64,000 bases of DNA from Ptiloglossa arizonensis (Eukaryota; Arthropoda; Insecta; Hymenoptera; Colletidae), in the NCBI RefSeq assembly GCF_051014685.1, contig NW_027478716.1, positions 372,001 to 436,000 on the forward strand, read 5' to 3'. Each line of letters opens with the position of its first letter. Within the stretch, counting starts at the first letter, position 1. The position numbers and the translations under genes were made by a program. The notes beneath the pieces are model-generated. The model did no database searches, was not told the DNA's origin, and saw only the letters and a list, made by a program, of their open reading frames with translations. This document shows positions 37,801-51,435 of this stretch, piece after piece.

Positions 37801-39067
37801 CCCCTAGGCCGTTCCAGTTATTCGTTTAGAGCATCAGAACTGCGAAAATTTTGAGTTTCTAAAGCGTTTCTTATCTCCAAACTGCCATAACTCGCGAACG
37901 GAACGATCAACCCGCAAAATTTCTGTTGCATCTGAAAGCAGACACCCTCCCGATTACAACGGTATGCGTACTTCTCCCCTAGGCCGTTCTAGTCATTCGT
38001 TTCGAGCATCAGAACTGCGAAAATTTTGAGTTTCTCAAGCGTTTCTTATCTCCAAACTGCCATATCTCGCGAACGGATTGACCGATCCGCAAAATTTCTG
38101 TTGCATCTGAAAGTAGACACTCGCCCGATTACAACGGTATACGTACTTCTCCCTTAGGCCGTTCTAGTCATTCGTTTCGAGCATCAGAACTGCGAAAATT
38201 TTGAGTTTCTCAAGCGTTTCTTATCTCCAAACTGCCATATCTCGCGAACGGATTGATCAATCCGCAAAATTTCTGTTGCATCTGAAAGTAGAAACTCGCC
38301 CGATTACAACGGTATTCGCACTTTTCCCCTAGGCGGTTCTAGTTATTCGTTTCGAGCATCAGAACTGCGAAAATTTTGAGTTTCTCAAGCGTTTCTTAAC
38401 TCCAAACTGCTATATCTCGCGAACGGATTGATCGATCCGCAAAATTTCTGTTGCATCTGAAAGTAGAAACTCGCCCGATTACAACGGTATGCGCACTTTT
38501 GCCCTAGGCGGTTCTAGTTATTCGTTTCGAGCATCAGAAGTAGGAAAATTTTGTGTTTCTCAAGCGTTTCTTAACTCCAAACTGCCATATCTCGCGAACG
38601 GATTGATCAATCCGCAAAATTTCTGTTGCATCTGAAAGTAGAAACACGCCCAATTACAACGGTATGCGCACTTTTCCCCTAGGCGGTTCTAGTTATTCGT
38701 TTCGAGCATCAGAACTGCGAAAATTTTGAGTTTCTCAAGCGTTTCTTATCTCCAAACTGCCATATCTCGCGAACGGATTGATCAATCCGCAAAATTTCTG
38801 TTGCATCTGAAAGTAGAAACTCGCCCGATTACAACGGTATCCGTACTTCTCCCCTAGGCCGTTCTAGTCATTCGTTTCGAGCATCAGAACTGCGAAAATT
38901 TTGAGTTTCTTAAGCGTTTCTTATCTCCAAACTGCCATATCTCGCGAACGGATTGATCATTCCCCAAAATTTCTGTTGCATCTGAAAGTAGAAACTCGCC
39001 CGATTACAACGGTATGCGCACTTTTCCCCTAGGCGGTTCTAGTTATTCGTTTCGAGCATCAGAACTT

Positions 39068-39688
39068 CGAAAATTTTGAGTTTCTCAAGCGTTTCTTAAC
39101 TCCAAACTGCCATATCTCGCGAACGGATTGATCAATCCGCAAAATTTCTGTTGCATCTGAAAGTAGAAACACGCCCGATTACAACGGTATGCGCACTTTT
39201 CCCCTAGGCGGTTCTAGTTATTCGTTTCGAGCATCAGAACTGCGAAAATTTTGAGTTTCTCAAGCGTTTCTTACCTCCAAACTGCCATATCTCGCGAACG
39301 GATTGATCGATCCGCAAAATTTCTGTTGCATCTGAAAATAGAAACTCGCCCTTTTACAACGGTATGCGCACTTTTCCCCTAGGCGGTTCTAGTTATTCGT
39401 TTCGAGCATCAGAACTGCGAAAATTTTGAGTTTCTCAAGCGTTTCTTATCTCCAAACTGCCATATCTCGCGAACGGATTGATCAATCCGCAAAATTTCTG
39501 TTGCATCTGAAAGTAGAAACTCGCCCGATTACAACCGTATGCGCACTTTTCCCCTAGGCGGTTCTAGTTATTCGTTTAGAGCATCAGAACTGCGAAAATT
39601 TTGAGTTTCTCAAGCGTTTCTTACCTCCAAACTGCCATATCTCGCGAACGGATTGACCAATCCGCAAAATTTCTGTTGAATCTGAAAG
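39068..39688 (+). repeat. Long-range block, copy 2 (partner 29,968-30,588)
   Basis: This is the second copy, 52 monomers downstream. Divergence begins where the partner reads gagactcgcc and this copy reads gcagacaacctc. Confidence 0.85.
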
Positions 39689-41339
39689 CAGACAACCTCA
39701 CGATTACAACGGTATGCATACTTCTCCCCTAGGCCGTTCTAGTCATTCGTTTCGAGCATCAGAACTGCGAAAATTTTGAGTTTCTCAAGCGTTTCTTATC
39801 TCCAAACTGCCATATCTCGCGAACGGATTGATCAATCCGCAAAATTTCTGCTGCATCTGAAAGTAGAAACACGCCCGATTACAACGGTATGCGCACTTTT
39901 CCCCTAGGCGGTTCTAGTTATTCGTTTCGCGCATCAGAACTGCGAAAATTTCGACTTTCTCAAGCGTTTCTTACATCCAAACTGCCATATCTCGCGAACG
40001 GATTGACCAATCCGCAAAATTTCTGTTGCATCTGAAAGTAGAGACTCGCCCGATTACAACGGTATGTGTAGTTTTCCCCTAGGCCGTTCCAGTTATTCGT
40101 TTCGAGCATCAGAACTGCGAAAATTTCGAGTTTCTCTAGCGTTTCTTACATCCAAACTGTCATATCAAGCGAACGGATTGACCGATCCGCAAAATTTCTG
40201 TTGTATCTGAAAGTAGAAACTCGCCCGATTACAACGGTATGCGCACTTTTCCCCTAGGCGGTTCTAGTTATTCGTTTCGAGCATCAGAACTGCGAAAATT
40301 TTGAGTTTCTCAAGCGTTTCTTACCTCCAAACTGCCATATCTCGCGAACGGATTGATCGATCCGCAAAATTTCTGTTGCATCTGAAAATAGAAACTCGCC
40401 CTTTTACAACGGTATGCGCACTTTTCCCCTAGGCGTTTCTAGTTATTCGTTTCGAGCATCAGAACTGCGAAAATTTTGAGTTTCTCAAGCGTTTCTTATC
40501 TCCAAACTGCCATATCTCGCGAAAGGATTGATCAATCCGCAAAATTTCTGTTGCGTCTGAAAGTAGAAACTCGCCCGATTACAACCGTATGCGCACTTTT
40601 CCCCTAGGCGGTTCTAGTTATTCGTTTAGAGCATCACAACTGCGAAAATTTTGAGTTTCTCAAGCGTTTCTTACCTCCAAACTGCCATATCTCGCGAACG
40701 GATTGACCAATCCGCAAAATTTCTGTTGAATCTGAAAGTAGAGACTCGCCCGATTTCAACGGTATGTGTAGTTTTCCCCTAGGCCGTTCCAGTTATTCGT
40801 TTCGAGCATCAGAACTGCGAAAATTTTGAGTTTCTCAAGCGTTTCTTACATCCAAACTGCCATATCTCGCGAACGGATTGATCGATCCGCAAAATTTCTG
40901 TTGCATCTGAAAGTAGAAACCCGCCCGATTACAACGGTATGTGTAGTTTTCCCCTAGGCCGTTCCAGTTATTCGTTTCGAGCATCAGAACTGCGAAAACT
41001 TTGAGTTTCTCAAGCGTTTCTTATCTCCAAACTGCCATATCTCGCGAACGGATTGATCAATCCGCAAAATTTCTGTTGCATCTGAAAGTAGAAACTCGCC
41101 AGATTACAACGGTATGCGCACTTTTCCCCTAGGCCGTTCCAGTTATTCGTTTCGAGCATCAGAACTGCGAAAATTTTGAGTTTCTCAAGCGTTTCTTACC
41201 TCCAAACTGCTATATCTCGCGAACGGATTGACCAATCCGCAAAATTTCTGTTGAATCTGAAAGTAGAGACTCGCCCGATTACAACGGTATGTGTAGTTTT
41301 CCCCTAGGCCGTTCCTGTTATTCGTTTCGAGCATCAGAA

Positions 41340-42075
41340 CTGCGAAAATTTCGAGTTTCTCAAGCGTTTCTTACATCCAAACTGCCATATCTCGCGAACG
41401 GATTGACCAATCCGCAAAATTTCTGTTGCATCTGAAAGTAGAAACTCGCCCGATTACAACGGTATGTGTTGTTTTCCCCTAGGCCGTTCCAGTTATTCGT
41501 TTCGAGCATCAGAACTGCGAAAATTTTGAGTTTCTCAAGCGTTTCTTATCTCCAAACTGCCATATCTCGCGAACGGATTTATCATTCCCCAAAATTTCTG
41601 TTGCATCTGAAAGTAGAAACTCGCCCGATTACAACGGTATGCGCACTTTTCCCCTAGGCGGTTCTAGTTATTCGTTTCGAGCATCAGAACTGCGAAAATT
41701 TCGAGTTTCTCAAGCGTTTCTTACATCCAAACTGCCATATCTCGCGAACGGATTGACCAATCCGCAAAATTTCTGTTGCATCTGAAAGTAGAGACTCGCC
41801 CGATTACAACGGTATGTGTAGTTTTCCCCTAGGCCGTTCCAGTTATTCGTTTCGAGCATCAGAACTGCGAAAATTTCGAGTTTCTCTAGCGTTTCTTACA
41901 TCCAAACTGCCATATCAAGCGAACGGATTGACCGATCCGCAAAATTTCTGTTGTATCTGAAAGTAGACACTCGCCCGATTACAACGGTATCCGTACTTCT
42001 CCCCTAGGCCGCTCTAGTCATTCGTTTCGAGCATCAGAACTGCGAAAATTTTGAGTTTCTTAAGCGTTTCTTATC
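41340..42075 (+). repeat. 6-monomer block, copy 1 (partner about 42,390-43,125)
   Basis: It recurs at +1,050 bp. Shared markers are ggtatgtgttg, gatttatcattcccc, catatcaagcg and ttgtatctga. Several private point differences separate the copies, for example caagtgtttc, cgctaacgg, ttcggttgca and gctctagtca. Confidence 0.85.
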
Positions 42076-42389
42076 TCCAAACTGCCATATCTCGCGAACG
42101 GATTGATCATTCCCCAAAATTTCTGTTGCATCTGAAAGTAGACACTCGCCCGATTACAACGGTATCCGTACTACTCCCCTAGGCCGTTCTAGTCATTCGT
42201 TTCGAGCATCAGAACTGCGAAAATTTTGAGTTTCTTAAGCGTTTCTTATCACCAAACTGCCATATCTCGCGAACGGATTGATCATTCCGCAAAATTTCTG
42301 TTGCATCTGAAAGTAGAAACTCGCCCGATTACAACGGTATGCGCACTTTTCCCCTAGGCGGTTCTAGTTATTCGTTTCGAGCATCAGAA

Positions 42390-43125
42390 CTGCGAAAATT
42401 TCGAGTTTCTCAAGTGTTTCTTACATCCAAACTGCCATATCTCGCGAACGGATTGACCAATCCGCAAAATTTCTGTTGCATCTGAAAGTAGAAACTCGCC
42501 CGATTACAACGGTATGTGTTGTTTTCCCCTAGGCCGTTCCAGTTATTCGTTTCGAGCATCAGAACTGCGAAAATTTTGAGTTTCTCAAGCGTTTCTTATC
42601 TCCAAACTGCCATATCTCGCTAACGGATTTATCATTCCCCAAAATTTCTGTTGCATCTGAAAGTAGAAACTCGCCCGATTACAACGGTATGCGCACTTTT
42701 CCCCTAGGCGGTTCTAGTTATTCGTTTCGAGCATCAGAACTGCGAAAATTTCGAGTTTCTCAAGCGTTTCTTACATCCAAACTGCCATATCTCGCGAACG
42801 GATTGACCAATCCGCAAAATTTCGGTTGCATCTGAAAGTAGAGACTCGCCCGATTACAACGGTATGTGTAGTTTTCCCCTAGGCCGTTCCAGTTATTCGT
42901 TTCGAGCATCAGAACTGCCAAAATTTCGAGTTTCTCTAGCGTTTCTTACATCCAAACTGCCATATCAAGCGAACGGATTGACCGATCCGCAAAATTTCTG
43001 TTGTATCTGAAAGTAGACACTCGCCCGATTACAACGGTATCCGTACTTCTCCCCTAGGCCGTTCTAGTCATTCGTTTCGAGCATCAGAACTGCGAAAATG
43101 TTGAGTTTCTTAAGCGTTTCTTATC
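42390..43125 (+). repeat. 6-monomer block, copy 2 (partner about 41,340-42,075)
   Basis: This is the second copy at +1,050 bp. Ends are approximate because flanking monomers share most sites. Confidence 0.83.
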
Positions 43126-43534
43126 ACCAAACTGCCATATCTCGCGAACGGATTGATCATTCCGCAAAATTTCTGTTGCATCTGAAAGTAGAAACTCGCC
43201 CGATTACAACGGTATGCGCACTTTTCCCCTAGGCGGTTCTAGTTATTCGTTTCGAGCATCAGAACTAGGAAAATTTTGAGTTTCTCAAGCGTTTCTTAAC
43301 TCCAAACTGCCATATCTCGCGAACGGATTGATCAATCCACAAAATTTCTGTTGCATCTGAAAGTAGAAACACGCCCAATTACAACGGTATGCGCACTTTT
43401 CCCCTAGGCGGTTCTAGTTATTCGTTTAGAGCATCAGAACTGCGAAAATTTTGAGTTTCTAAAGCGTTTCTTATCTCCAAACTGCCATAACTCGCGAACG
43501 GAACGATCAATCCGCAAAATTTCTGTTGCATCTG

Positions 43535-44311
43535 AAAGCAGACACCCTCCCGATTACAACGGTATGCATACTTCTCCCCTAGGCCGTTCTAGTCATTCGT
43601 TTCGAGCATCAGAACTGCGAAAATTTTGAGTTTCTCAAGCGTTTCTTATCTCCAAACTGCCATATCTCGCGAACGGATTGATCAATCCGCAAAATTTCTG
43701 TTGCATCTGAAAGTAGAAACACGCCCGATTACAACGGTATGCGCACTTTTCCCCTAGGCGGTTCTAGTTATTCGTTTCGAGCATCAGAACTGCGAAAATT
43801 TCGACTTTCTCAAGCGTTTCTTACATCCAAACTGCCATATCTCGCGAACGGATTGACCAATCCGCAAAATTTCTGTTGCATCTGAAAGTAGAGACTCGCC
43901 CGATTACAACGGTATGTGTAGTTTTCCCCTAGGCCGTTCCAGTTATTCGTTTCGAGCATCAGAACTGCGAAAATTTCGAGTTTCTCTAGCGTTTCTTACA
44001 TCCAAACTGCCATATCAAGCGAACGGATTGACCGATCCGCAAAATTTCTGTTGTATCTGAAAGTAGACACTCGCCCGATTACAACGGTATCCGTACTTCT
44101 CCCCTAGGCCGTTCTAGTCATTCGTTTCGAGCATCAGAACTGCGAAAATTTTGAGTTTCTTAAGCGTTTCTTATCTCCAAACTGCCATATCTCGCGAACG
44201 GATTGATCATTCCCCAAAATTTCTGTTGCATCTGAAAGTAGAAACTCGCCCGATTACAACGGTATGCGCACTTTTCCCCTAGGCGGTTCTAGTTATTCGT
44301 TTCGAGCATCA
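43535..44311 (+). repeat. 7-monomer block, copy 1 (partner 44,760-45,536)
   Basis: It recurs at +1,225 bp. Shared markers are ggtatgcata, tcgactttct, catatcaagcg, ttgtatctga, ggtatccgta and atcattcccc. The match shifts to +1,400 bp (8 monomers) at about 44,247-44,667 versus 45,647-46,067, because the right copy has one extra monomer with gaacttcgaaaa. Confidence 0.87.
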
Positions 44312-44759
44312 GAACTGCGAAAATTTTGAGTTTCTCAAGCGTTTCTTACCTCCAAACTGCCATATCTCGCGAACGGATTGATCGATCCGCAAAATTTCTG
44401 TTGCATCTGAAAATAGAAACTCGCCCTTTTACAACGGTATGCGCACTTTTCCCCTAGGCGGTTCTAGTTATTCGTTTCGAGCATCAGAACTGCGAAAATT
44501 TTGAGTTTCTCAAGCGTTTCTTATCTCCAAACTGCCATATCTCGCGAAAGGATTGATCAATCCGCAAAATTTCTGTTGCATCTGAAAGTAGAAACTCGCC
44601 CGATTACAACCGTATGCGCACTTTTCCCCTAGGCGGTTCTAGTTATTCGTTTAGAGCATCAGAACTGCGAAAATTTTGAGTTTCTCAAGCGTTTCTTACC
44701 TCCAAACTGCCATATCTCGCGAACGGATTGACCAATCCGCAAAATTTCTGTTGAATCTG

Positions 44760-45536
44760 AAAGCAAACACCCTCCCGATTACAACGGTATGCATACTTCT
44801 CCCCTAGGCCGTTCTAGTCATTCGTTTCGAGCATCAGAACTGCGAAAATTTTGAGTTTCTCAAGCGTTTCTTATCTCCAAACTGCCATATCTCGCGAACG
44901 GATTGATCAATCCACAAAATTTCTGTTGCATCTGAAAGTAGAAACACGCCCGATTACAACGGTATGCGCACTTTTCCCCTAGGCGGTTCTAGTTATTCGT
45001 TTCGAGCATCAGAACTGCGAAAATTTCGACTTTCTCAAGCGTTTCTTACATCCAAACTGCCATATCTCGCGAACGGATTGACCAATCCGCAAAATTTCTG
45101 TTGCATCTGAAAGTAGAGACTCGCCCGATTACAACGGTATGTGTAGTTTTCCCCTAGGCCGTTCCAGTTATTCGTTTCGAGCATCAGAACTGCGAAAATT
45201 TCGAGTTTCTCTAGCGTTTCTTACATCCAAACTGCCATATCAAGCGAACGGATTGACCGATCCGCAAAATTTCTGTTGTATCTGAAAGTAGACACTCGCC
45301 CGATTACAACGGTATCCGTACTTCTCCCCTAGGCCGTTCTAGTCATTCGTTTCGAGCATCAGAACTGCGAAAATTTTGAGTTTCTTAAGCGTTTCTTATC
45401 TCCAAACTGCCATATCTCGCGAACGGATTGATCATTCCCCAAAATTTCTGTTGCATCTGAAAGTAGAAACTCGCCCGATTACAACGGTATGCGCACTTTT
45501 CCCCTAGGCGGTTCTAGTTATTCGTTTCGAGCATCA
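44760..45536 (+). repeat. 7-monomer block, copy 2 (partner 43,535-44,311)
   Basis: This is the second copy, with gcaaacacc in place of gcagacacc at its start. Confidence 0.87.
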
Positions 45537-47889
45537 GAACTTCGAAAATTTTGAGTTTCTCAAGCGTTTCTTAACTCCAAACTGCCATATCTCGCGAACG
45601 GATTGATCAATCCGCAAAATTTCTGTTGCATCTGAAAGTAGAAACACGCCCGATTACAACGGTATGCGCACTTTTCCCCTAGGCGGTTCTAGTTATTCGT
45701 TTCGAGCATCAGAACTGCGAAAATTTTGAGTTTCTCAAGCGTTTCTTACCTCCAAACTGCCATATCTCGCGAACGGATTGATCGATCCGCAAAATTTCTG
45801 TTGCATCTGAAAATAGAAACTCGCCCTTTTACAACGGTATGCGCACTTTTCCCCTAGGCGGTTCTAGTTATTCGTTTCGAGCATCAGAACTGCGAAAATT
45901 TTGAGTTTCTCAAGCGTTTCTTATCTCCAAACTGCCATATCTCGCGAAAGGATTGATCAATCCGCAAAATTTCTGTTGCGTCTGAAAGTAGAAACTCGCC
46001 CGATTACAACCGTATGCGCACTTTTCCCCTAGGCGGTTCTAGTTATTCGTTTAGAGCATCAGAACTAGGAAAATTTTGAGTTTCTCAAGCGTTTCTTAAC
46101 TCCAAACTGCCATATCTCGCGAACGGATTGATCAATCCGCAAAATTTCCGTTGCATCTGAAAGTAAAGACTCGCCCGATTACAACGGTATGTGTAGTTTT
46201 CCCCTAGGCCGTTCCAGTTATTCGTTTCGAGCATCAGAACTGCGAAAATTTTGAGTTTCTCAAGCGTTTCTTACCTCCAAACTGCCATATCTCGCGAACG
46301 GATTGACCAATCCGCAAAATTTCTGTTGAATCTGAAAGTAGAGACTCGCCTGATTACAACGGTATGTGTAGTTTTCCCCTAGGCCGTTCCAGTTATTCGT
46401 TTCGAGCATCAGAACTGCGAAAATTTCGAGTTTCTCAAGCGTTTCTTACATCCAAACTGCCATATCCCGCGAACGGATTGATCAATCCGCAAAATTTCTG
46501 TTGCATCTGAAAGTAGACACTCGCCCGATTACAACGGTATCCGTACTTCTCCCCTAGGCCGTTCTAGTCATTCGTTTCGAGCATCAGAACTGCGAAAATT
46601 TTGAGTTTCTTAAGCGTTTCTTATCTCCAAACTGCCATATCTCGCGAACCGATTGATCATTCCGCAAAATTTCTGTTGCATCTGAAAGTAGAAACTCGCC
46701 CGATTACAACGGTATGCGCACTGTTCCCCTAGGCGGTTCTAGTTATTCGTTTCGAGCATCAGAACTAGGAAAATTTTGAGTTTCTCAAGCGTTTCTTAAC
46801 TCCAAACTGCCATATCTCGCGAACGGATTGATCAATCCGCAAAATTTCCGTTGCATCTGAAAGTAGAAACACGCCCAATTACAACGGTATGCGCACTTTT
46901 CCCCTAGGCGGTTCTAGTTATTCGTTTAGAGCATCAGAACTGCGAAAATTTTGAATTTCTAAAGCGTTTCTTATCTCCAAACTGCCATAACTCGCGAACG
47001 GAACGATCAATCCGCAAAATTTCTGTTGCATCTGAAAGCAGACACCCTCCCGATTACAACGGTATGTGTAGTTTTCCCCTAGGCCGTTCCTGTTATTCGT
47101 TTCGAGCATCAGAACTGCGAAAATTTCGAGTTTCTCAAGCGTTTCTTACATCCAAACTGCCATATCTCGCGAACGGATTGACCAATCCGCAAAATTTCTG
47201 TTGCATCTGAAAGTAGAAACTCGCCCGATTACAACGGTATGTGTTGTTTTCCCCTAGGCCGTTCCAGTTATTCGTATCGAGCATCAGAACTGCGAAAATT
47301 TTGAGTTTCTCAAGCGTTTCTTATCTCCAAACTGCCATATCTCGCGAACGGATTGATCATTCCCCAAAATTTCTGTTGCATCTGAAAGTAGAAACTCGCC
47401 CGATTACAACGGTATGCGCACTTTTCCCCTAGGCGGTTCTAGTTATTCGTTTCGAGCATCAGAACTGCGAAAATTTCGAGTTTCTCAAGCGTTTCTTACA
47501 TCCAAACTGCCATATCTCGCGAACGGATTGACCAATCCGCAAAATTTCTGTTGCATCTGAAAGTAGAGACTCGCCCGATTACAACGGTATGTGTAGTTTT
47601 CCCCTAGGCCGTTCCAGTTATTCGTTTCGAGCATCAGAACTGCGAAAATTTTGAGTTTCTCAAGCGTTTCTTACCTCCAAACTGCCATATCTCGCGAACG
47701 GATTGATCGATCCGCAAAATTTCTGTTGCATCTGAAAGTACAAACTCGCCCTTTTACAACGGTATGCGCACTTTTCCCCTAGGCGGTTCTAGTTATTCGT
47801 TTCGAGCATCAGAACTGCGAAAATTTTGAGTTTCTCAAGCGTTTCTTATCTCCACACTGCCATATCTCGCGAACGGATTGATCAATCCG

Positions 47890-48407
47890 CAAAATTTCTG
47901 TTGCATCTGAAAGTAGAAACTCGCCCGATTACAACCGTATGCGCACTTTTCCCCTAGGCCGTTCCAGTTATTCGTTTAGAGCATCAGAACTGCGAAAATT
48001 TTGAGTTTCTAAAGCGTTTCTTATCTCCAAACTGCCATAACTCGCGAACGGAACGATCAATCCGCAAAATTTCTGTTGCATCTGAAAGCAGACACCCTCC
48101 CGATTACAACGGTATGCGTACTTCTCCCCTAGGCCGTTCTAGTCATTCGTTTCGAGCATCAGAACTGCGAAAATTTTGAGTTTCTCAAGCGTTTCTTATC
48201 TCCAAACTGCCATATCTCGCGAACGGATTGATCAGTCCGCAAAATTTCTGTTGCATCTGAAAGTAGAAACACGCCCGATTACAACGGTATGCGCAGTTTT
48301 CCCCTAGGCGGTTCTAGTTATTCGTTTCGAGCATCAGAGCTGCGAAAATTTCGAGTTTCTCAAGCGTTTCTTACATCCAAACTGCCATATCTCGCGAACG
48401 GATTGAC
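47890..48407 (+). repeat. 66-monomer-offset block, copy 1 (partner about 59,440-59,957)
   Basis: It recurs at +11,550 bp. Shared markers are acaaccgtat, the cataactcgcg/gaacgatcaa monomer, gatcagtccgc and gagctgcga. A few differences exist, for example gttcc/gttcg and gcgcagttt/gcgcacttt. Confidence 0.8.
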
Positions 48408-50244
48408 CAATCCGCAAAATTTCTGTTGCATCTGAAAGTAGAGACTCGCCCGATTACAACGGTATGTGTAGTTTTCCCCTAGGCCGTTCCAGTTATTCGT
48501 TTCGAGCATCAGAACGGCGAAAATTTCGAGTTTCTCTAGCGTTTCTTACATCCAAACTGCCATATCAAGCGAACGGATTGACCGATCCGCAAAATTTCTG
48601 TTGCATCTGAAAGTAGACACTCGCCCGATTACAACGGTATACGTACTTCTCCCCTAGGCCGTTCTAGTCATTCGTTTCGAGCATCAGAACTGCGAAAATT
48701 TTGAGTTTCTCAAGCGTTTCTTATCTCCAAACTGCCATATCTCGCGAACGGATTGATCAATCCGCAAAATTTCTGTTGCATCTGAAAGTAGAAACTCGCC
48801 CGATTACAACGGTATGCGCACTTTTCCCCTAGGCGGTTCTAGTTATTCGTTTCGAGCATCAGAACTGCGAAGATTTTGAGTTTCTCAAGCGTTTCTTACC
48901 TCCAAACTGCCATATGTCGCGAACGGATTGATCCATCTGCAAAATTTCTGTTGCATCTGAAAGTAGAAACTCGCCCGATTACAACTGTATGTGTAGTTTT
49001 CCCCTAGGCCGTTCCAGTTATTCGTTTCGAGCATCAGAACTGCGAAAATTTTGAGTTTCTCAAGCGTTTCTTACCTCCAAACTGCCATATCTCGCGAACG
49101 GATAGACCAATCCGCAAAATTTCTGTTGAATCTGAAAGTAGAGACTCGCCCGATTACAACGGTATGTGTAGTTTTCCCCTAGGCCGTTCCAGTTATTCGT
49201 TTCGAGCATCAGAACTGCGAAAATTTCGAGTTTCTCAAGCGTTTCTTACATCCAAACTGCCATATCCCGCGAACGGATTGACCAATCCGCAAAATTTCTG
49301 TTGCATCTGAAAGTAGACACCCGCCCGATTACAACGGTATACGTACTTCTCTCCTAGGCAGTTCTAGTCATTCGTTTCGAGCATCAGAACTGCGAAAATT
49401 TTGAGTTTCTCAAGCGTTTCTTATCTCCAAACTGCCATATCTCGCGAACGGATTGATCACTCCGCAAAATTTCTGTTGCATCTGAAAGTAGAAACACGCC
49501 CGATTACAACGGTATGCGCACTTTTCCCCTAGGCCGTTCCAGTTATTCGTTTCGAGCATCAGAACTGCGAAAATTTTGAGTTTCTCAAGCGTTTCTTACC
49601 TCCAAACTGCCATATCTCGCGAACGGATTGACCAATCCGCAAAATTTCTGTTGAATCTGAAAGTAGAGACTCGCCCGATTACAACGGTATGTGTAGTTTT
49701 CCCCTAGGCCGTTCCAGTTATTCGTTTCGAGCATCAGAACTGCGAAAATTTCGAGTTTCTCAAGCGTTTCTTACATCCAAACTGCCATATCTCGCGAATG
49801 GATTGACCAATCCGCAAAATTTCTGTTGCATCTGAAAGTAGAAACTCGCCCGATTACAACGGTATGTGTAGTTTTCCCCTAGGCCGTTCCAGTTATTCGT
49901 TTCGAGCATCAGAACTGCGAAAATTTTGAGTTTCTCAAGCGTTTCTTACCTCCAAACTGCCATATCTCGCGAACGGATAGACCAATCCCCAAAATTTCAG
50001 TTGAATCTGAAAGTAGAGACTCGCCCGATTACAACGGTATTTGTAGTTTTCCCCTAGGCCGTTTCAGTTATACGTTTCGAGCATCAGAACTGCGAAAATT
50101 TCGAGTTTCTCAAGCGTTTCTTACATCCAAACTGCCATATCCCGCGAACGGATTGACCAATCCGCAAAATTTCTGTTGCATCTGAAAGTAGACACTCGCC
50201 CGATTACAACGGTATACGTACTTCTCTCCTAGGCAGTTCTAGTG

Positions 50245-51435
50245 ATTCGTTTCGAGCATCAGAACTGCGAAAATTTTGAGTTTCTCAAGCGTTTCTTACC
50301 TCCAAACTGCCATATCTCGCGAACGGATTGATCGATCCGCAAAATTTCTGTTGCATCTGAAAGTAGAAACTCGCCCTTTTACAACGGTATGCGCACTTTT
50401 CCCCTAGGCCGTTCTAGTTATACGTTTCGAGCATCAGAACTGCGAAAATTTTGAGTTTCTCAAGCGTTTCTTATCTCCAAACTGCCATATCTCGCGAACG
50501 GATTGATCAATCCGCAAAATTTCTGTTGCATCTGAAAGTAGAAACTCGCCCGATTACAACGGTATGCGCACTTTTCCCCTAGGCCGTTCTAGTCATTCGT
50601 TTCGAGCATCAGAACTGCGAAAATTTTGAGTTTCTCAAGCGTTTCTTATCTCCAGACTGCCATATCTCGCGAACGGATTGATCAATCCGCAAAATTTCTG
50701 TTGCATCTGAAAGTAGAAACACGCCCGATTACAACGGTATGCGCACTTTACCCCTAGGCGGTTCTAGTTATTCGTTTCGAGCATCAGAACTGCGAAAATT
50801 TCGAGTTTCTCAAGCGTTTCTTACATCCAAACTGCCATATCTCGCGAACGGATTGATCAATCCGCAAAATTTCTGTTGCATCTGAAAGTAGAAACACGCC
50901 CGATTACAACGGTATGCGCACTTTTCCCCTAGGCTGTTCTAGTTATTCGTTTCGAGCATCAGAACTGCGAAAATTTCGAGTTTCTCAAACGTTTCTTACA
51001 TCCAAACTGCCATATCTCGCGAACGGATTGACCAATCCGCAAAATTTCTGTTGCATCTGAAAGTAGAGACTCGCCCGATTACAACGGTATGTGTAGTTTT
51101 CCCCTAGGCCGTTCCAGTTATTCGTTTCGAGCATCAGAACTGCGAAAATTTCGAGTTTCTCTAGCGTTTCTTACATCCAAACTGCCATATCAAGCGAACG
51201 GATTGACCGATCCGCAAAATTTCTGTTGTATCTGAAAGTAGACACTCGCCCGATTACAACGGTATCCGTACTTCTCCCCTAGGCCGTTCTAGTCATTCGT
51301 TTCGAGCATCAGAACTGCGAAAATTTTGAGTTTCTTAAGCGTTTCTTATCTCCAAACTGCCATATCTCGCGAACGGATTGATCATTCCCCAAAATTTCTG
51401 TTGCATCTGAAAGTAGAAACTCGCCCGATTACAAC
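50245..51435 (+). repeat. 46-monomer-offset block, copy 1 (partner 58,295-59,485)
   Basis: It recurs at +8,050 bp with the same order of cttttacaac, ccagactgcc, catatcaagcg, ttgtatctga and ggtatccgta monomers. Scattered differences, for example tacgtttcga/ttcgtttcga, show moderate age. Confidence 0.83.

Larger units (their letters stand above)
37593..38397 (+). repeat. 21-monomer-offset block, copy 2 (partner 33,918-34,722)
   Basis: This is the second copy at +3,675 bp. It contains the monomer at 37,626 used here as the reference for monomer numbering. Confidence 0.87.
29926..49000 (+). repeat. Array domain IV (109 monomers, mixed short duplications)
   Basis: This stretch contains satellite only. 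Marker variants are catatcaagcgaacgg, ttgtatctga, ggtatccgta, tttcttaagc, the cttttacaac form of the 151-160 segment, acaaccgtat and gaactagg. Duplications of 6, 7, 8, 9 and 21 monomers are interleaved, and no single higher-order period dominates. Boundaries with neighbouring domains are gradual. Confidence 0.7.
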